From Enoplolaimus lenunculus (taxonomy: Eukaryota > Nematoda > Enoplea > Enoplida > Thoracostomopsidae), in the NCBI GenBank assembly GCA_030248215.1, contig JASANG010003494.1, forward strand, positions 186,001-250,000: a DNA stretch of 64,000 bases. The letters are read 5' to 3'. The position numbers and the translations under genes were made by a program. Positions 1 through 13,461 of this stretch are shown piece by piece. The notes beneath the pieces were generated by a model. It saw only the letters and a program-made list of their open reading frames with translations, ran no database searches and was not told the origin of the DNA. Each line of letters opens with the position of its first letter. Position 1 is the stretch's first letter.

Positions 1-119
1 GAACCGTTCGTCTAAAATTATAATCGTTTATGATGGTTAGGGTTTAAGTCTTCATATAATGATGTAATGTAGTATCCTATCTGTTTATTAAGCATGGTGT
101 ACTAAAGTTGGAATCGGCA

Positions 120-990
120 TCGGAAAAAATTTTGGTATCGGCACAGCACATCCCTAACTATGATTTGGCAAACTTTTATTATAATGTATTGTATACATAT
201 GATAAAATTACGCGATCGGAACAGTAATTTTTCACCATACAACCTAGCCAGGGTGCACCCGGAATTCCGGTTCCGGCAAATTGTTACCGGAATTAGAAAT
301 TCCGGTATAATATATATATATTAAATTTTGAACGTTGAAAATTAAACATTTTACTAAAAAATGATGATAAAATAAAATAGATTTCAGTAGTAGAGTAGAT
401 GATAAACCATGACAATCACCGAAAATAAACCAATGGTAGATTTCGCTTCCATGGCAGGGTGCAACCGGAATTCCGGTTCCGGTTCCGGCATTTTTTCACC
501 TTCCGGTTCCGGTTCCGGTAAATTTTTACCGGATTTAAAAATTCCGGTATTATAATTTGGCCGTTTTCTTAACTTTGTTAATTTTTAAGAATGTCTTTTG
601 AAAGCCACTTGTACTCCGAATATAAGCCATTGATGGTGGATTTCACTTCAGTCGATGATGAAAATCTAAAATACAACAAATAAAGTAAATACCTATGTTC
701 GACTACGGTTATTTCACAAATAATAGAGCAAAAAATAAGATTAAAATGAAATTTTTGGTGAAATGCATTTTTCACTTTCCGGTTCCGGTTCCGGTTCCGG
801 CAAAATTTTCAAATTCCGGTTCCGGTAAATTGTAATTCCGGTTGCACCCTGTTCCATGGATAATGAAAATATAAAATACAGCAGATTAAGTATTTTTCGC
901 CGGCAACTTTGCATTTCCAGTTCCGTTTCCGGTAATATTTTCGAATTCCGGTCCCGGTGGGTGGCGGCCAATTGTAATTCCGATTGCTCT
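120..990. repeat. Nested family M elements with TTCCGG hexamer arrays
   Basis: An outer left end CAGGGTGCACCCGGAATTCC at about 246 is followed by an inner copy from about 455 (CAGGGTGCAACCGGAATTCC) to about 851 (GGTTGCACCCTG, inverted). Inside, runs of TTCCGG recur at both ends. A related fragment with CATCGG in place of TTCCGG lies at 117-160. The ends CAGGGTGCAACCGG resemble hAT-type termini; this is by eye only. No gene is seen in 1-2000 apart from these repeats. Confidence 0.6.
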
Positions 991-1999
991 CTCAACCTAA
1001 CCTGTATTATTCCACTTATACGAGAATTTTGTCTGCAGTTCTATGTTTCCTAACAACCGGTACTTATAGAAATTCTCTGCTCACATTTCGTATATATACG
1101 GCATGAAAATTATCATAGAAACATGAATAACTTGCACTGTGCAACAAGATATATTGATTTAGTGCACACTTGCATTTAATTGACCATATGGCCTGCAGGC
1201 GGCTAACAATTATCACAAAGAATCTTACCATACGCCAATTGACTCTTTAAATTAGATCGGCAAAACACCAATTTTTTACAAAGTTTAGTCAAATTCTTAG
1301 ATTTCGTTACCGTCGTGATCCTACTAAATTGCACGAAACCAAAAAAAACTTCGTCAATTTCCCTCAACTTAATGTTTGAAAACAAAATTATTACAACCGA
1401 GAATAATACAGGGGGTCAATACAGGAACCGTGGATCTCCCTACCGGAACCGGAATTTCTACTGCACCGTGTTCCACAACCATTTGTGATCGCACCACGAA
1501 AATCAACTGAGCTGGTTTTGAGATCTAAATACGACCGATATCAACCACTACATCGTGCAAGCTGTAATTTTCGGATCCTCGCTGCAACTATAATAAGCCA
1601 CTGAGACACCGCCGACCTGCGTAGTTTGAACTGCGTTTAGTAATTTTCGAATCCTCGCTGCAACTATAATAAGCCACTAAGACTCCGCCGACCTGCGCAG
1701 TTTGAACTGCGTGTAAACCTTTACAACACAGCAGATATAACCCTAGTTGATTTCTCAGTTCAACAACCTCAACTGAACTATTCTTTTGGTCAATCCGAGC
1801 TAGAACAACCACATATATATACTGCTGAGGGATTAAACTCACTGGCCACTGACATTCATCACAGACACACACACTACCAGATTGATAGTAGCCTTACAAC
1901 AGGATATATGCGAGCTATTCGCGAGCCAGCACGCGTGCGTACAACTCTAGTCACGGCCAACTTGCGCGCACGCAAGTATGTCCACTATTCTATCACCAA

Positions 2000-2376
2000 T
2001 ATATATATACATTCATCTGTACACTACATTTATATGTGTATAAATATAAATAAACATACATGTTCGAACGCACATAACTATACAAGCATATATATCTACA
2101 GACGTGCTCCCCAAACGCTATTATAATCCCGTACAAGTTGCAATAAAGCGATATATAATATAGATACAGCCAGCCACCCTCGTCGCCCATGTGCATTTGG
2201 AAAATTAGATGACATCAAAAGTTTTCCCTAATATGAATATCCATCTTCTGACAAACTGAACGGTGAACAATAACCAAGCATGGTTTAGATGTTAGAAGAA
2301 ACGGAAAACAATCACACAGCCTGGCTCGTCACGAGTATAGTTACATACTTCTTTACAGAACTGATCAGAACGTTTC

Positions 2377-2410
<34 letters not shown>

Positions 2411-5400
2411 ACACAACATCAATGTTAAAGTACCGTTTTCATTTTTAAAACGAACCTCCACCCTTAAAACGTCCTATTTTTTTTATTTTTCGACGCTACA
2501 CAAAAAACGAGCGTAGATGATATTATGTTTATCCTGGTTGACAGAAAAAAGACTTCTTTTCTACATTTACGACTCCCGGACTAAACAAAATTTCAATCAG
2601 CGAACTCTGTTCTGTTGGTGTTCGGCCCCATTAGAAAATTTACTACTATTTGGCACGCCCCGCGTAAGCGTTTTGACATCTGAACACGCCGTGATCCAAA
2701 ATAACGACGTATAAATACACAGGACATTTAGAAGGTAAGGTAGCATCAATAGCAATACATGGAACCATACCCAGCTGCAATTTTTACTGAGTTCAAATCC
2801 ATTAAAAATTCTGATCGCTGTAAGTGTTTATTACTGGCATCGTCAGACAGCTCAACAGGTCGGATCAGGCTTGGTCTGCCGTCATTCTCCTCCTGCTGAT
2901 GAGGACAAAACTTACTGAAATCCGATTGCCAGTTATACGCATACGAAAAGATTTTCAAAAGTAGAATTAGCAAAACCATAATAAAGACCATGCCAAAAAA
3001 ACCAAAATACAAAATCAATATTCTCTCTATGTTAATTCTTGCTCAATTTCAAATCCCAAACCAAACATCTGAATTTTTGGCCATTTTTGAAACGCTACAG
3101 CTGAAATTTAGCTAGCATCTATAGTTGTCACGGCTTGACGAAGATCCAGGGCGCTCACGTGCTACTTATCCGAATTAAATCAAATACTCCGACAGAAAAG
3201 AAATTAACTGCACGCAAAGATGACTTGCAAATACATACGTATTTAAGTATAAGTACAAATGAAGGCCATTCTACTATACACGCCAGATGGCAGATGTTTC
3301 CGGGACCCTAAAATTATACGCATGCACTCTGCATTTTAAATTGTGCATTATACTTATCCAGCGCACTCAAGTACTGACTCGTGCATATGGAAATGCTGCA
3401 AACTACACACGGTATACGTATTATATATGTATATACACTAAACACTACCCATATTATAGTACTCATTAGTAAACGACACACTTCCATTAGCATAAAGTCA
3501 CAATTAACACACGTCGATGGAGCGTACATGCACGTCAAAATGCATGCTTCTATATAACGACACAAATTCTAAACCGATACTGAGGGAAAATTAGAAATTT
3601 AAAGAATTTAAAACTGGAAATCTAACTCGATCAATCTAACTTCCGTCGCTTCTATTTCGATCACTGACAGATGTTTTACACAAACGCTGTGCTATTAATA
3701 AGTCTAATTTTAACAAATATAGGGCAGACATAGGTACATTTCTGTTGTGCTTTACAGGCGCTAGTGTACATGTTAGCCAATTAAAATCATCTGGAGTAAT
3801 ACTTCGGTAGCATTGCAATTATATTCAACGAAGTAATTAAAGTTAACCTTACATTTCTAACTAAGTGTATATGTAAATTCCCACCTCAAATAACTCGTCT
3901 TTATCAAGTCAAAGTATTCAATTGTGCAAATCTTAAATTAATATTGTGCGAGAAGAGTGACGAAGCCTTTGTTGAACAACACTAACTTTACTTTGTTTGT
4001 GGACCCTTACAATCCACAGTATTCATACAAAAAAACTGAACACACCGAGTCTCACTGGGCAAGAAAATCCCCCAAAGTATAACATGTTAGCTGTCACTCA
4101 GGGTCCAAGCGGAATTCCGTTTCAAAACGAGTTCCGATTCCGATATAATCCAGTTCTCCTTTGCAACCTGGTGTCGGGGTAACAAGAGTTGTCACAAAGT
4201 TATTCGAAAACAGTATTAATTGTTAACATGATACCCAAGAAGTCGTCTTCGGTGTTAAATAAGTTACGATCTCAGGTCAGCAAAGCAGTTTTTCAATTGA
4301 TGCACACTGGTCACTGGTCACATAAGCACGAACAACTCTAATCAGTAAAAGATGGCGGTTGGTTTCGGCTAAATTTTCGCAAAAACCTATGTCGTTCGTT
4401 TTATCAATAAAGAAACGTACGTAAGCATTACATTACCTAGTTATAAACGCGAAGACTTAAAACCTAACATCCATAAACGACTACAAAATATTTTGTGAAA
4501 TACAAAGGCAATAGACATGCACATGACATTTTCATGACCAGGAAGAGGCAATGCTAAACGTCAGTAAGTGAAGATGAAAGCATTGCAACTCACTGTATAT
4601 AAATGCTAAAATTATCTGCAAAGAATCGACAATTTTTTGCACTTCCAATAGCGACACTCCCATGGATAATGCCGATTATTACCGGTGCCGCCGATTGACA
4701 CTTCCCTAATTAAAGGTCCGTTTATTGGTTTAAAAAATTCTGGGCCATGAACATGTTTCAATATTAGAACGTACAACTTTACTACAATCACACATCTGGC
4801 TGCTAAACTCGCCGCAAGGATTACACTCCATGCCGTTTAAAAATTCAAAATGATTCGGGATGTGCCAATTAATCGGCATCGGTAATAATTGGCACTTTCC
4901 GCGAATATTGGCATCGGCACTGCAAAAACATTGCAGATTGTTATCTCTCATGCGTCTATATTTGAAAAAATTAATTGAAAAGAACCGTTCTGACAGCCAG
5001 TCTAAGGTGATGTTTCTGTTTCCTGTTGCAACCAGCAATTTTTTTTAAAAAATTGCGGTTTTTTGGGAGGTCAAATTTGGTCTCTCCGGAAAGTCACTTT
5101 TTAAAAAGCAAAAATTCCACACTTTCTTTACAAATACAGCAAAAATTCCGAAGGGTGATCAATGATCATAGATGATCCCCAGAATCGCACGTTTCGAATT
5201 ACAGCACAAGATACGTATATATGTGTTGATTCTATCCCTCAAGTGAATTCCTGATCCGGCCGGAATTCCTGCAAAGCTTCAATTCCTGTTCTGGTTCGTT
5301 ATTCAAAGATGCAGGAAACGGCATTTTTATGGTTTTGTACCAAATTAATTCTAATCATTTAATATTGGAAACTTTGCCTTTTAAAAATTGTTATTTCGAC

Positions 5401-5480
5401 ATGAGTGTTTTTAAAATTACTTCAGTTCTGTTAGTAAACTTATGTCTTCACAAAGATTGATGATGAAATAACTAAAAATT
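2000..5480. other. Gene-free stretch with simple repeats
   Basis: Contains a (CAA)n tract at about 2378-2410, the LINE 3' end at 2822-2996, TA-rich stretches near 2000-2160 and 3410-3440, and a diverged element with CATCGG-type hexamers at about 4640-5040. No reading frame with domain similarity or splice-flanked coding potential was recognised. Confidence 0.5.
2822..2996 (-). mobile_element. 3' end of a LINE-like element (TTAC-tail type), copy 1
   Basis: Read on the - strand, this segment ends in GATGCCAGTAATAAACACTTAC, i.e. with an AATAAA-like signal near its 3' end. It matches 28620-28806 at roughly nine bases in ten and its last part matches 26884-26962. A short frame ending ...NDGRPxxxx and rich in Leu, Ile, Phe and Val (about 2830-3010, - strand) is shared with copy 2. 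It may be the C-terminus of a LINE ORF, or the element may be a SINE with a LINE tail. Confidence 0.55.
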
Positions 5481-5483
5481 CGC

Positions 5484-5896
5484 CAGGGTGCAAAGCGGAA
5501 CTAGATTATATACGTATATACCGGAATCGGAACAGCAAATATATGCCGGAATCGGAACTACAAAATTTGTGACTATGCGGACAATTTGTATTAACAACAT
5601 ACAATATTGATTTAGAATTCTATTGGCTAGCAAGATTCTCAAAGAAGTCACATGAACAAACTGGCAATAATATTTTGGCTCTGTAAAGCTGAACAACAAT
5701 CAATTATTGATAAGTTAACATGTCGAAAATAATTTAATACATAAATGATACAGAATATTTATACAACATAACACAACAAGTAGGCCTAAAATTAAAATGT
5801 GGAAATTCCGATACCGATTTATTGATTGTGCAATCGGAATCGGAACTCGTTTTTAATTGGAATTCTAATCGGAATCGGAATTCCGATTGCACCCTG
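5484..5896. mobile_element. Family M inverted-repeat element
   Basis: Begins CAGGGTGCAAAGCGGAA and ends TTCCGATTGCACCCTG, giving terminal inverted repeats of about 12 bp with GGAATC/GATTCC-type runs inside. 413 bp, no coding frame. Same termini as the elements at 455-851 and 13694-14036. Confidence 0.6.
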
Positions 5897-6394
5897 AAAT
5901 TCGCTTAAGCCATTTTTTGGCAAGTTTTCTAATACAAATTCCGGTTCCTGAACAGAAATTCAAATTCCTCGTTGCAACCGGAATTTAATAACAAATATCT
6001 AATTTTGGCATGCATTTCTTCCACAATGGATAGTTTGAAATAACTCCTACCAAAAATGTATATTAAAAATGTGTCATGTCAATTAATCGGCATCGGTAAA
6101 TATCGGAACTCTTTGTCAGCTTCAAACGCCATCGCCACTGCAAAAAGTATCGACATCGGCAAAAATTGCGGTATCCGCACATCACAGGTATACATACGTA
6201 ATATTTAGTGCAATGTGACTGAAAATGTGTCCCCCGTATGGCCTTTTCAAAGATTTGTAATATCGATAAGACATCAATAACTGTGTCAAGAAACCCAGTT
6301 AATACTAAGATTCGAGAATAAACAAGATTATAACCTATATACTATGGCAACTAATACTAAATTACGGTACTTAAGTTTAACATTTTGTTGCACT

Positions 6395-6866
6395 ATGCAC
6401 TTAAATATCTGGCTCCGGCAACTGCCAGAGCCGAATATTGAAGATTCGGCTTCGGCATTGTTTGGTATCAGGTTGAACCATGGCAAATACCTATATTCAA
6501 CGCAGTGCGGCAACAAAGGTTCGGATTCGGATTCGGCAAAAATTTGAGGTCCGGATTCGGTTGTGGAAAAGCCGAATCCAACAATGTTCGGCAATATGTT
6601 TTTTCATTTTCAAGCAATAAAATTTTTAAATACCTTGCTATAAAAATCAATATTTTTTATTTCAGGTGAGAAATCTCAGAACTATCGTCGGGACGAAATA
6701 TATTACCGTATTAATAGTTATACGGCTGGCATTGCGTTGATATTCTGAAACAAATTATAAATATATCTGAAATTTGCATAATGCAGGATTCGGATTCGGT
6801 TTCGGATTCGGCAAATTAGCACTGGATTCGGATTCGGTCAAATCGTGGATTCGGTGCCACCCTGAT
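6395..6866. repeat. Family M-related element with GGATTC hexamers
   Basis: Runs of GGATTC (CGGATTCGGATTCGG) at 6518-6565 and 6785-6850, with GCCGAATC in inverse orientation between. The right end GTGCCACCCTG resembles the family M terminus. Internal similarity to family M is limited to the end and the hexamer layout. Confidence 0.45.
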
Positions 6867-6944
6867 TCAACGTATTATAATACGTACATAAGGTTCCGTG
6901 CTAGTATATTAGAATATAAATAGGACAGTTTTTCCCGGTTTAAG

Positions 6945-7905
6945 ATGTCGTTGGTTAGTGTAAGCATGTAAGACATGCTTGTCCGTTATGTGGACAATGC
7001 ACATGCAGTATAGTGCAGCGCACTGTATGAATGCTTGCTGGCAGCATACGGTCGACACATATAGTCGTCGAAAAACAGTTGGAGAGGAGGGCTGCGTGGC
7101 CCAGTGGTAGAGTGTTCGCTTAAGGATCCGTAGGCTCTTTTACAGCTGCTGAGTAGAAATGTCTCAAGTCCCGATTCCTACCAAGACTGACATAGGGGCT
7201 ACTCCGTGGACGCAATGGCAAATTGCCGAGCTATGAACACGGTATCCAGTCGAACATAGGGTGGACGGTCAAGGGACGACCTTATTAAAGGTTAGGGCAT
7301 GTAAGCATGTGAGACAATGAAATTCACATTGTGTTGTATGCTTGCTGAAACAGCATACTGACAACACATATAGTCGACGAAAACTGCAGCTGTAGAGGCG
7401 GGCTGCGTGGCGCAGTGGCAGAGTGTTCGCTTACGGATCCGTAGACTGAGAGTTCGAGCCCCACTCCGGAAGCCGCTTTTCCAGCTGCTTGGTAGAAATG
7501 TCTGATGTCCCTCGCCTCCTACCTAGACTGACATGAGAGCTACACCGTCAGCGCAATGGTAAACTGCCGCGCTATGAACACGGTATCCAGTCGAAAATAG
7601 AATGGACGGTAAAGGGACGACCTCGTTGAAAATAAGGGCATGTAAGCATGTGAGACATGCTTGTCCGTTATGTGCACATGCAATATAGTGCAGTGCACTG
7701 TATATATGCTTGCTAACAGCACGCGATCGACACATAGTCGACGAAAAACAGTTGGAAAGGCGGGCTGCGTGGCCCAGTGATAGAGTATTCGCTTAAGGAT
7801 CCGTAGGCTGAGAGTTCAATCCCCGCAGTGGATGTGGATTCCCCTTTTTCAAGCTGCTTAATTAAAAAGGTCGGAAGTCCCGGTTCCAGCCTAGACTAAC
7901 AGTTA
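6945..7905 (+). repeat. Three tandem copies of a tRNA-derived SINE
   Basis: Three units begin with GTAAGCATGTRAGAC at about 6961, 7300 and 7638 (spacing about 333-340 bp). Each contains a tRNA-like RNA polymerase III promoter: box A (TGGCNCAGTGGYAGAGTG) at about 7097, 7408 and 7767, and in the second and third units a box B (GAGTTCRANYCCC) at about 7450 and 7812. The first unit has lost box B. An inverted single copy at 52544-52776 defines the element boundaries. The cloverleaf is not good enough to call a functional tRNA. Confidence 0.7.
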
Positions 7906-10003
7906 GTCTGTAATTTCGTCATTGTGTCACTTACGTATTTTTAAAACATAATTTTCAAATTCAGAATCAGCAATTTTAGTCGAAAAGGTTATGTCATGAA
8001 TACACAACGCACATTGTTTAAAGAATTGTATCTAAATGTATGCTTTGCTCTGTCATACCAATGACATCGCACGAATCCTGAATGCGCTTCTAGCAGGTAA
8101 TTAAAATTTTCATGAAACGACGGACAACATTCCGTCAAACGGTTGGTTTTACAAAAAATGAAAAAGATTCCCGAATTTGGAAAACAACCACACAAACCGA
8201 TCTGTAGCTAAACAAAGAAATTCGCGGAAAAACATTTAACCTAGCTAAGTAAATATCGTTTCTAAAACATTTTGTGAACAATTAAATGCATATCAAAATA
8301 TAACCAGCACAAAACGATCATTACTTACACTTGTACGTTCGAAATAATAAATTTTCCAGCAAGTGCTTAACTTCCCAAGCCAGAGTCTGTCTAGGGAACT
8401 AGTTGAAAAGATCTGATTCATACGAGTTCAAAACAATCATTTTTGAAACTAGCATACTGGGCTTCAATTTTAATGTATGATACACTATATCTCAAAAACA
8501 GTGCAGATTTTATGATTGTTATTAACACTGGAAAAAGTAAAGTGTTTTTGACAGTGTCCAATTGCTCCTTTTTTCGATTTCAGCGAACACTGATATGCAG
8601 GTCTTATCAAGAACGCGGCATTTACCCTATTTCGTTTCGGAACCGAAGTTGGTTGTGCTGGAAACGCTGCAAAAATGAAAATCCGATAGTTTGGGGTTGC
8701 CATCTGTTCAGTAGGATCAAAGGGCAGGCTTAAGGGTAAACGCCGGAAGTTTGCCTCAAGGTCCGACTCTTCCGAAATATCGACCTTCGGCTCTGCGTAC
8801 GGTCGAATTTTTGCAGGTTTCGTAAATTTTAATAATAGATTTTTTGTACTTTCAAAAAAGTAGTATCAGCGAGTAGTGTTGCAGCGTTGGAATAGTTTTG
8901 AGCGGTATACAACAATATGATTTGCAAATTATGGTTGAAATACGCATCATGTCCAACTCTTACACGCTTCGGCAAATTTTAAATACCGTTTTATCTCCTT
9001 ACTGTACCATCATGATAGGCTTGATAGGCTTTAATATTATCAAAACAAAAACGTAAATAATTCAACGGTGTTAATACGTTTTATGCATGATTAGTACACA
9101 ACAGCAGTCATGTTGGTGATTGGTCTGCTAACATTGAATGCAGTCAAGACTGAGTCTCAAAATTCAGCACTTTTTTCGCACATATTTGCTCTACACATGT
9201 GCCAATTTTGAGTTTAACAACTACAATTGTTAGTTAATAGTTTAGAAACCCATTACTAAACTGAAGGTAGTTGCACACTTTGAGAATATGGTGGGCCCTT
9301 ATACATTTTTTACGCTTTCCAAATGTAGCAAAATATTATATTTATATTTGATATTTGTTTTGGCCATCTTGCGTGCTGTAGTTACTCGCATAACAGGGGT
9401 ACTGAGAGGGTCACCATTTTGAGTCAGCCGGTAAGCGGATAGTCCATAAACCGCAAGGAGTCCACAAAAATGTCAATTTTATCCCTTATTATAGTGCATA
9501 AATGACTAGGATCTAATAAAGTTGAGTTCGAAACTTTAAACCATGAGTACTTAAGTTTTGAAAGTACATTCCTAAGTATAACGTAGCATATCGTTCAAAC
9601 TTTATATACTATACAAATAAACGTTCAGTTCAACGGATAGTTAAAATACCGGATATATATCAGTATTAACGAAGTGTGGCAGATGGCAGGTTGGAAATAA
9701 ACAACAGTACGTAACCAAATAACGGGTGGTACTCTCTGAAGCGGTCAAATAATGTCAGTCTTCCCCTCTTATTCGAGTCACTACAGTAAATCAATGAAAT
9801 GATGTTGTCTATGGTTGCAAAAAGCAATGTTTCAAAATCGCACAAAAATTCATGCGGGAAGAAATACTGGAGGAAACTCTTACACATAGCAAACGCAGCG
9901 ACGTTATCAAATCCTGCGATGACAAAAAACTCATAACCCCTCAGAGGTGGTATTTAAATATAATTGCCTGCTAATCGCCGGTTTCCTTCCATCATTACTT
10001 AAA
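7906..10003. other. Gene-free stretch
   Basis: No coding region recognised. The notable content is a diverged inverted-repeat element at 9375-9785 (family N). The 8443-8733 open frame shows no domain or splice context and is treated as chance. Confidence 0.45.
9375..9785. mobile_element. Family N inverted-repeat element, diverged copy
   Basis: Left end CTGTAGTTACTCGCATAA and right end TTATTCGAGTCACTACAG are inverted copies and match the better-preserved element at 15251-15514. Internal pieces (GGTAAGCGGATAGTCC, AACGGATAG) also correspond. 411 bp, non-coding. Confidence 0.55.
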
Positions 10004-10317
10004 GCCATGTAGGGGCGGAACGCTTTTCTGTGTGACTGCAATAGTGTAAGCTAAACCTTTAGACTAATTTTTTGCTTGGCTTAGGCTTAGGCTTAGGCTT
10101 AGGCTTAGGCTTAGTAATAAACTCATTCTTACGCTTAGGCTAGGCTTACGCTTAGGAATAAACTCATTCTTATGCTTAGGAATAGACTCATTCTTACGCT
10201 TAGGCTTAGGAATAAACTCATTCTTACGCTTAGGCTTTAGGCTTAGACTTATAGGCTTAGGCTTAGGCTTAAGAGTATGCTTATAATACTGTTCCGCCCC
10301 TATTCTTTACGTTGGCC
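10004..10317. mobile_element. Family A element with TTAGGC array
   Basis: Ends GCCATGTAGGGGCGGAACG and TTCCGCCCCTATTCTTTAC...GGCC are imperfect inverted repeats. The middle is an array of GCTTAG/GCTTAC hexamers interrupted several times by the same spacer, AATAAACTCATTCTTACGC. About 314 bp, no coding frame. Reference copy for the family because the internal array is longest. Confidence 0.75.
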
Positions 10318-13193
10318 AATACTTCTAAAAGTCTAACAAGCATGCAAGCTAACACTTTATACAAAAAGCTTGAATAATAGGACGTACTTTATTCAACACA
10401 AACATTTGAAACCTCTATTAAATGAGACACAACATTTTTACAGAAACAATTTATTAGCAATAATTAAAAGTAATCATTTTCCGTTTACTTCTCTGATTTT
10501 CCTCTGGTTTTGAGAAACAAAAAATGTCAAATCAGTTGTGATTGACCAATCATCATAGACCGGCCATAGTTATATGCTTTTTCCCCTGTTTCTGATAATT
10601 AGCAACTTCCAATCGTTTTCTAATTTAGTTTTCAATAAAGGCACAGTTTGGTCGAGCTAAAATACTGCAGGTCATAGCGGTTTATTGTTCAAGCCGGTAA
10701 ATTATAAATGGTTTTGCCAAAAATACCATGCCTGATTGCAGAAAAAATATTAATATTAAATAACTGACAGTTTGAATATTAAACATTCGTACATTATTTG
10801 AGAAGTAATTATTTCTACAGGAAACAATATGTAAAATACGCTTTTATCTTTTTAATCATGGGTTAAACAACAATCAGGGTACAGGAAAATATTATAACCT
10901 AAACTGTCTGGGGCAGGATGTATATAACCTGTAACTTAGATAATTTTGTTTCAGTAGCAGTTCAAAAACACTAAACATCATTACGCAATTATATATATGC
11001 GAGAGTGCAAGGTGGCGTTGTGCTTTCAGCCAATTTGTAGAACAGGGCTGTAAATACTAGAGGATGCAAAGGGGGGCGGAGTACACTCCAACAACTGAGA
11101 AATTTTTTGTGATAAAATGGTAAGGTTTCTGTACTTTACAAGCTGCAACTGGCGTGTAGGTACAATTTTGTGCGGTTCGTAGACACTATTAATTGTCCCG
11201 ACGCTGTCCGAAGGGAGTCGGGACAAAAGGTAAAAAAATTAAGCAAAATCAATATTAATTATATATGTGTTGTTGTTGTTATGTATGTTTGCGATGCTAC
11301 TTATATGAACACAGTGCAATATGTCTTTACCTCGCCGTTAAGGACTTCCGGACATTATAATGGCCTCGTAATAGAGTGTGTTAAAACGACGTCGGACCTT
11401 GCTCAGACTCAGACATTTTTTGCTGTAGCGCGTGCTATGACGTGGATGTTCCATGAACAATGTGCTGAATTTCGGACCTCACCATACCCTGGATCCGTTA
11501 CAGGACATATCGCTAATTATACGTGGTACGCACGATTGAGAATACGGGCTCTAGGGTCAACCGTTCTATTCAAATAGCCTTTGGTTTAAATAACGACTTG
11601 GTCGGCTAAAACCTATTTACGAAACATAAAAAACGTGTGGAAAATTCTGATTCCGACATCTGTTTAGTGTTCGAATGCTTCGGCGTTTGAGTTTGAGATA
11701 AATTATAGGTTTACTTAAGATGGCGCTATATCTTTGGTGACGTCCGGAGCTGTCCGTCACGGTACGGCACTGTACCGCAAAGCATATAAATTTTCAACAT
11801 GGCTTCGCATAATTCATAAACAAAATTTTTTAACTGCGGTGCTGTACGGCGTCGGACGTTGTCGCACCACAAAAATAGCGCCACCCTACAGGAATGTGGT
11901 TTAATCCGGCGGATATCCGGATATTCGGATATCCAGTGCCCATCTATAGTGCTAACTGTTAACATGCATAGCTTATAGTTGTTCCGTTTACACAATAAAC
12001 AGTTTCGCTCGTTTGATGGAAAAAGACGTCTTCCTTTACAGTCTTGGTTCTCTTATAAGCAAAAGTAATTAAAAAATTAAGAGTAAATTAGGTGGGCTAT
12101 AACCAGTCATCTATTACGTAAAAATGCCGCAATTCAACTCAGCTCGCCGCTTATAAACAGTATTTATGAGAAAATATAGATTTCCAGTACTATTGAAAAT
12201 ACAATTTTGGTTCCGCAGTAGTCGATATAAAAGATCGCGAAAGCGAAAAGATATAATCAAGTTTTAAAAAATTGAAATTTAATTGAAATTATTTGGGGAG
12301 GTTCTGAGGAGCAATTCAGCATAATGTTCTAATATACTACGACAAGAGCGGGTCCTGAACATTTGGATCAATACTTTTAGCAATGTAACAACCAAAACAT
12401 ATTTCTAAATTTAAGCCGCTTCAGCTAAATCTAAAACAAAGCCTAAGCCTAAGCCCAAGCAAAAAATAGTCTAAAATTTAGCGTGAGAAAGCGGACACTA
12501 GCGGAAGCAACCTTAAAATTGTTAACCCTTAGAATTTTTTTGAAAAAATGATAAGGCCCAATTTACAATTTTCCACTCAGAAAATTTTGGTAAAAATTTG
12601 CGTTTCGCAACATTTGCCATTCCTCCCAAGTCAAAAATTTCTGGATCCGCCGCTGAAAGCGGGGCACAACTAAAAGTAACAATTGGCTGAGGTTTGTAGA
12701 ATTTAGCGAGGCAAACCAAATAAACTCTATCTCTGGTGGCTAACGCAAGCATTTATTAGTCACTAGCAATCTTATAAACCTAATACGCAGCAATATTGAA
12801 GAAGTTACATAATAAATAACTATTTTAGAATTGTTTGTTTTACGCTCATAACAATCAGCTCGTTGGTCAGGTTTGCTTTCCTTAAAGCATGAACCTAAAA
12901 CAAGTGCTTAAGAACGAAAATTGAGGTTAGAAAACCGAAAAAAACGCAAAGAAAATTTAATGTTAGAATCCGGGAACCCGGATAAATTTCCGGCAGGACT
13001 TGTCGAATAGAAGTTTATAGGATGTGATCTATATAGTTTCTACAACATTTTTAAACAACTGTTCGCAAACTTTGCAACTCGAAAGGCGTTAACTATTCAC
13101 TAAATGTCTTCGTCCAGGATCTGCCCTAGGACTACAGCTCGCGTGGAAAATGTGGCAGAGATTCAGGCAATCTAGGCAGTGAAACTTTTTAGC
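10318..13193. other. Gene-free stretch with short inverted-repeat elements
   Basis: Contains a family F element at 11719-11886 and diverged family K pieces (GGATCCGCCGCTG) at about 12530-12670. The 135-codon open frame at 11170-11577 was examined: it starts in a TGT/GTT-rich stretch, shows no domain and no similarity to anything else in the window, and is not called. Confidence 0.45.
11719..11886. mobile_element. Family F fold-back element
   Basis: Left end GATGGCGCTATAT and right end ATAGCGCCACCC are inverted repeats; inside, the GTCCGTCACGGTACGGCA side is partly mirrored by GTGCTGTACGGCGTCGGACG. A second copy lies at 48664-48810 with the same GTGGCGCTATA terminus. Confidence 0.55.
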
Positions 13194-13461
13194 CCTATTC
13201 ACACGTGCAAGTTTTTGCTGCGAGAACTTATAGCTGCAAATTGCACACAGAACTTTCATTTTTCACCAAGAAATGAGATAGCGGATGCAATAAATTCATT
13301 GAACTTTCACAGTTAATCACAAATGTGAACTAAATTCATAGCTATGACTTTTAATGATTTTTTCGCAGCTGAAAGTTTTTCGAACTTGATTTTGGACAAA
13401 ACTTGCAAGTATAAGTTGCAGCGGCAAATTCTCGCAGCAAAAACTTGCACGTGTGAATAGG
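13194..13461. mobile_element. Family G element with 33-bp perfect terminal inverted repeats
   Basis: The first 33 bases (from CCTATTCACACGTGCAAG to TGCGAGAA) are the exact inverse of the last 33 (13429-13461). 268 bp, non-coding, internal GCTGCAAATTGCA and TAAGTTGCAGCGGCAA partly extend the pairing. TTTTA occurs close to both outer ends, but the target duplication is not clear. The perfect ends suggest recent insertion. Confidence 0.75.

Noticed and set aside
7397-7475. Functional tRNA gene
   Set aside because: Box A and box B are present, but acceptor and anticodon stems do not pair well, and the same sequence recurs as part of a longer SINE.
10080-10270. TTAGGC array as a telomere or subtelomere
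   Set aside because: The array is short, interrupted by conserved spacers and bounded by inverted repeats; similar arrays are scattered over the whole window next to a gene, so it is element-internal, not a chromosome end.
11170-11577. 135-codon open frame as a gene
   Set aside because: No recognisable domain; includes simple-sequence codons (repeated Val); no supporting exon structure.
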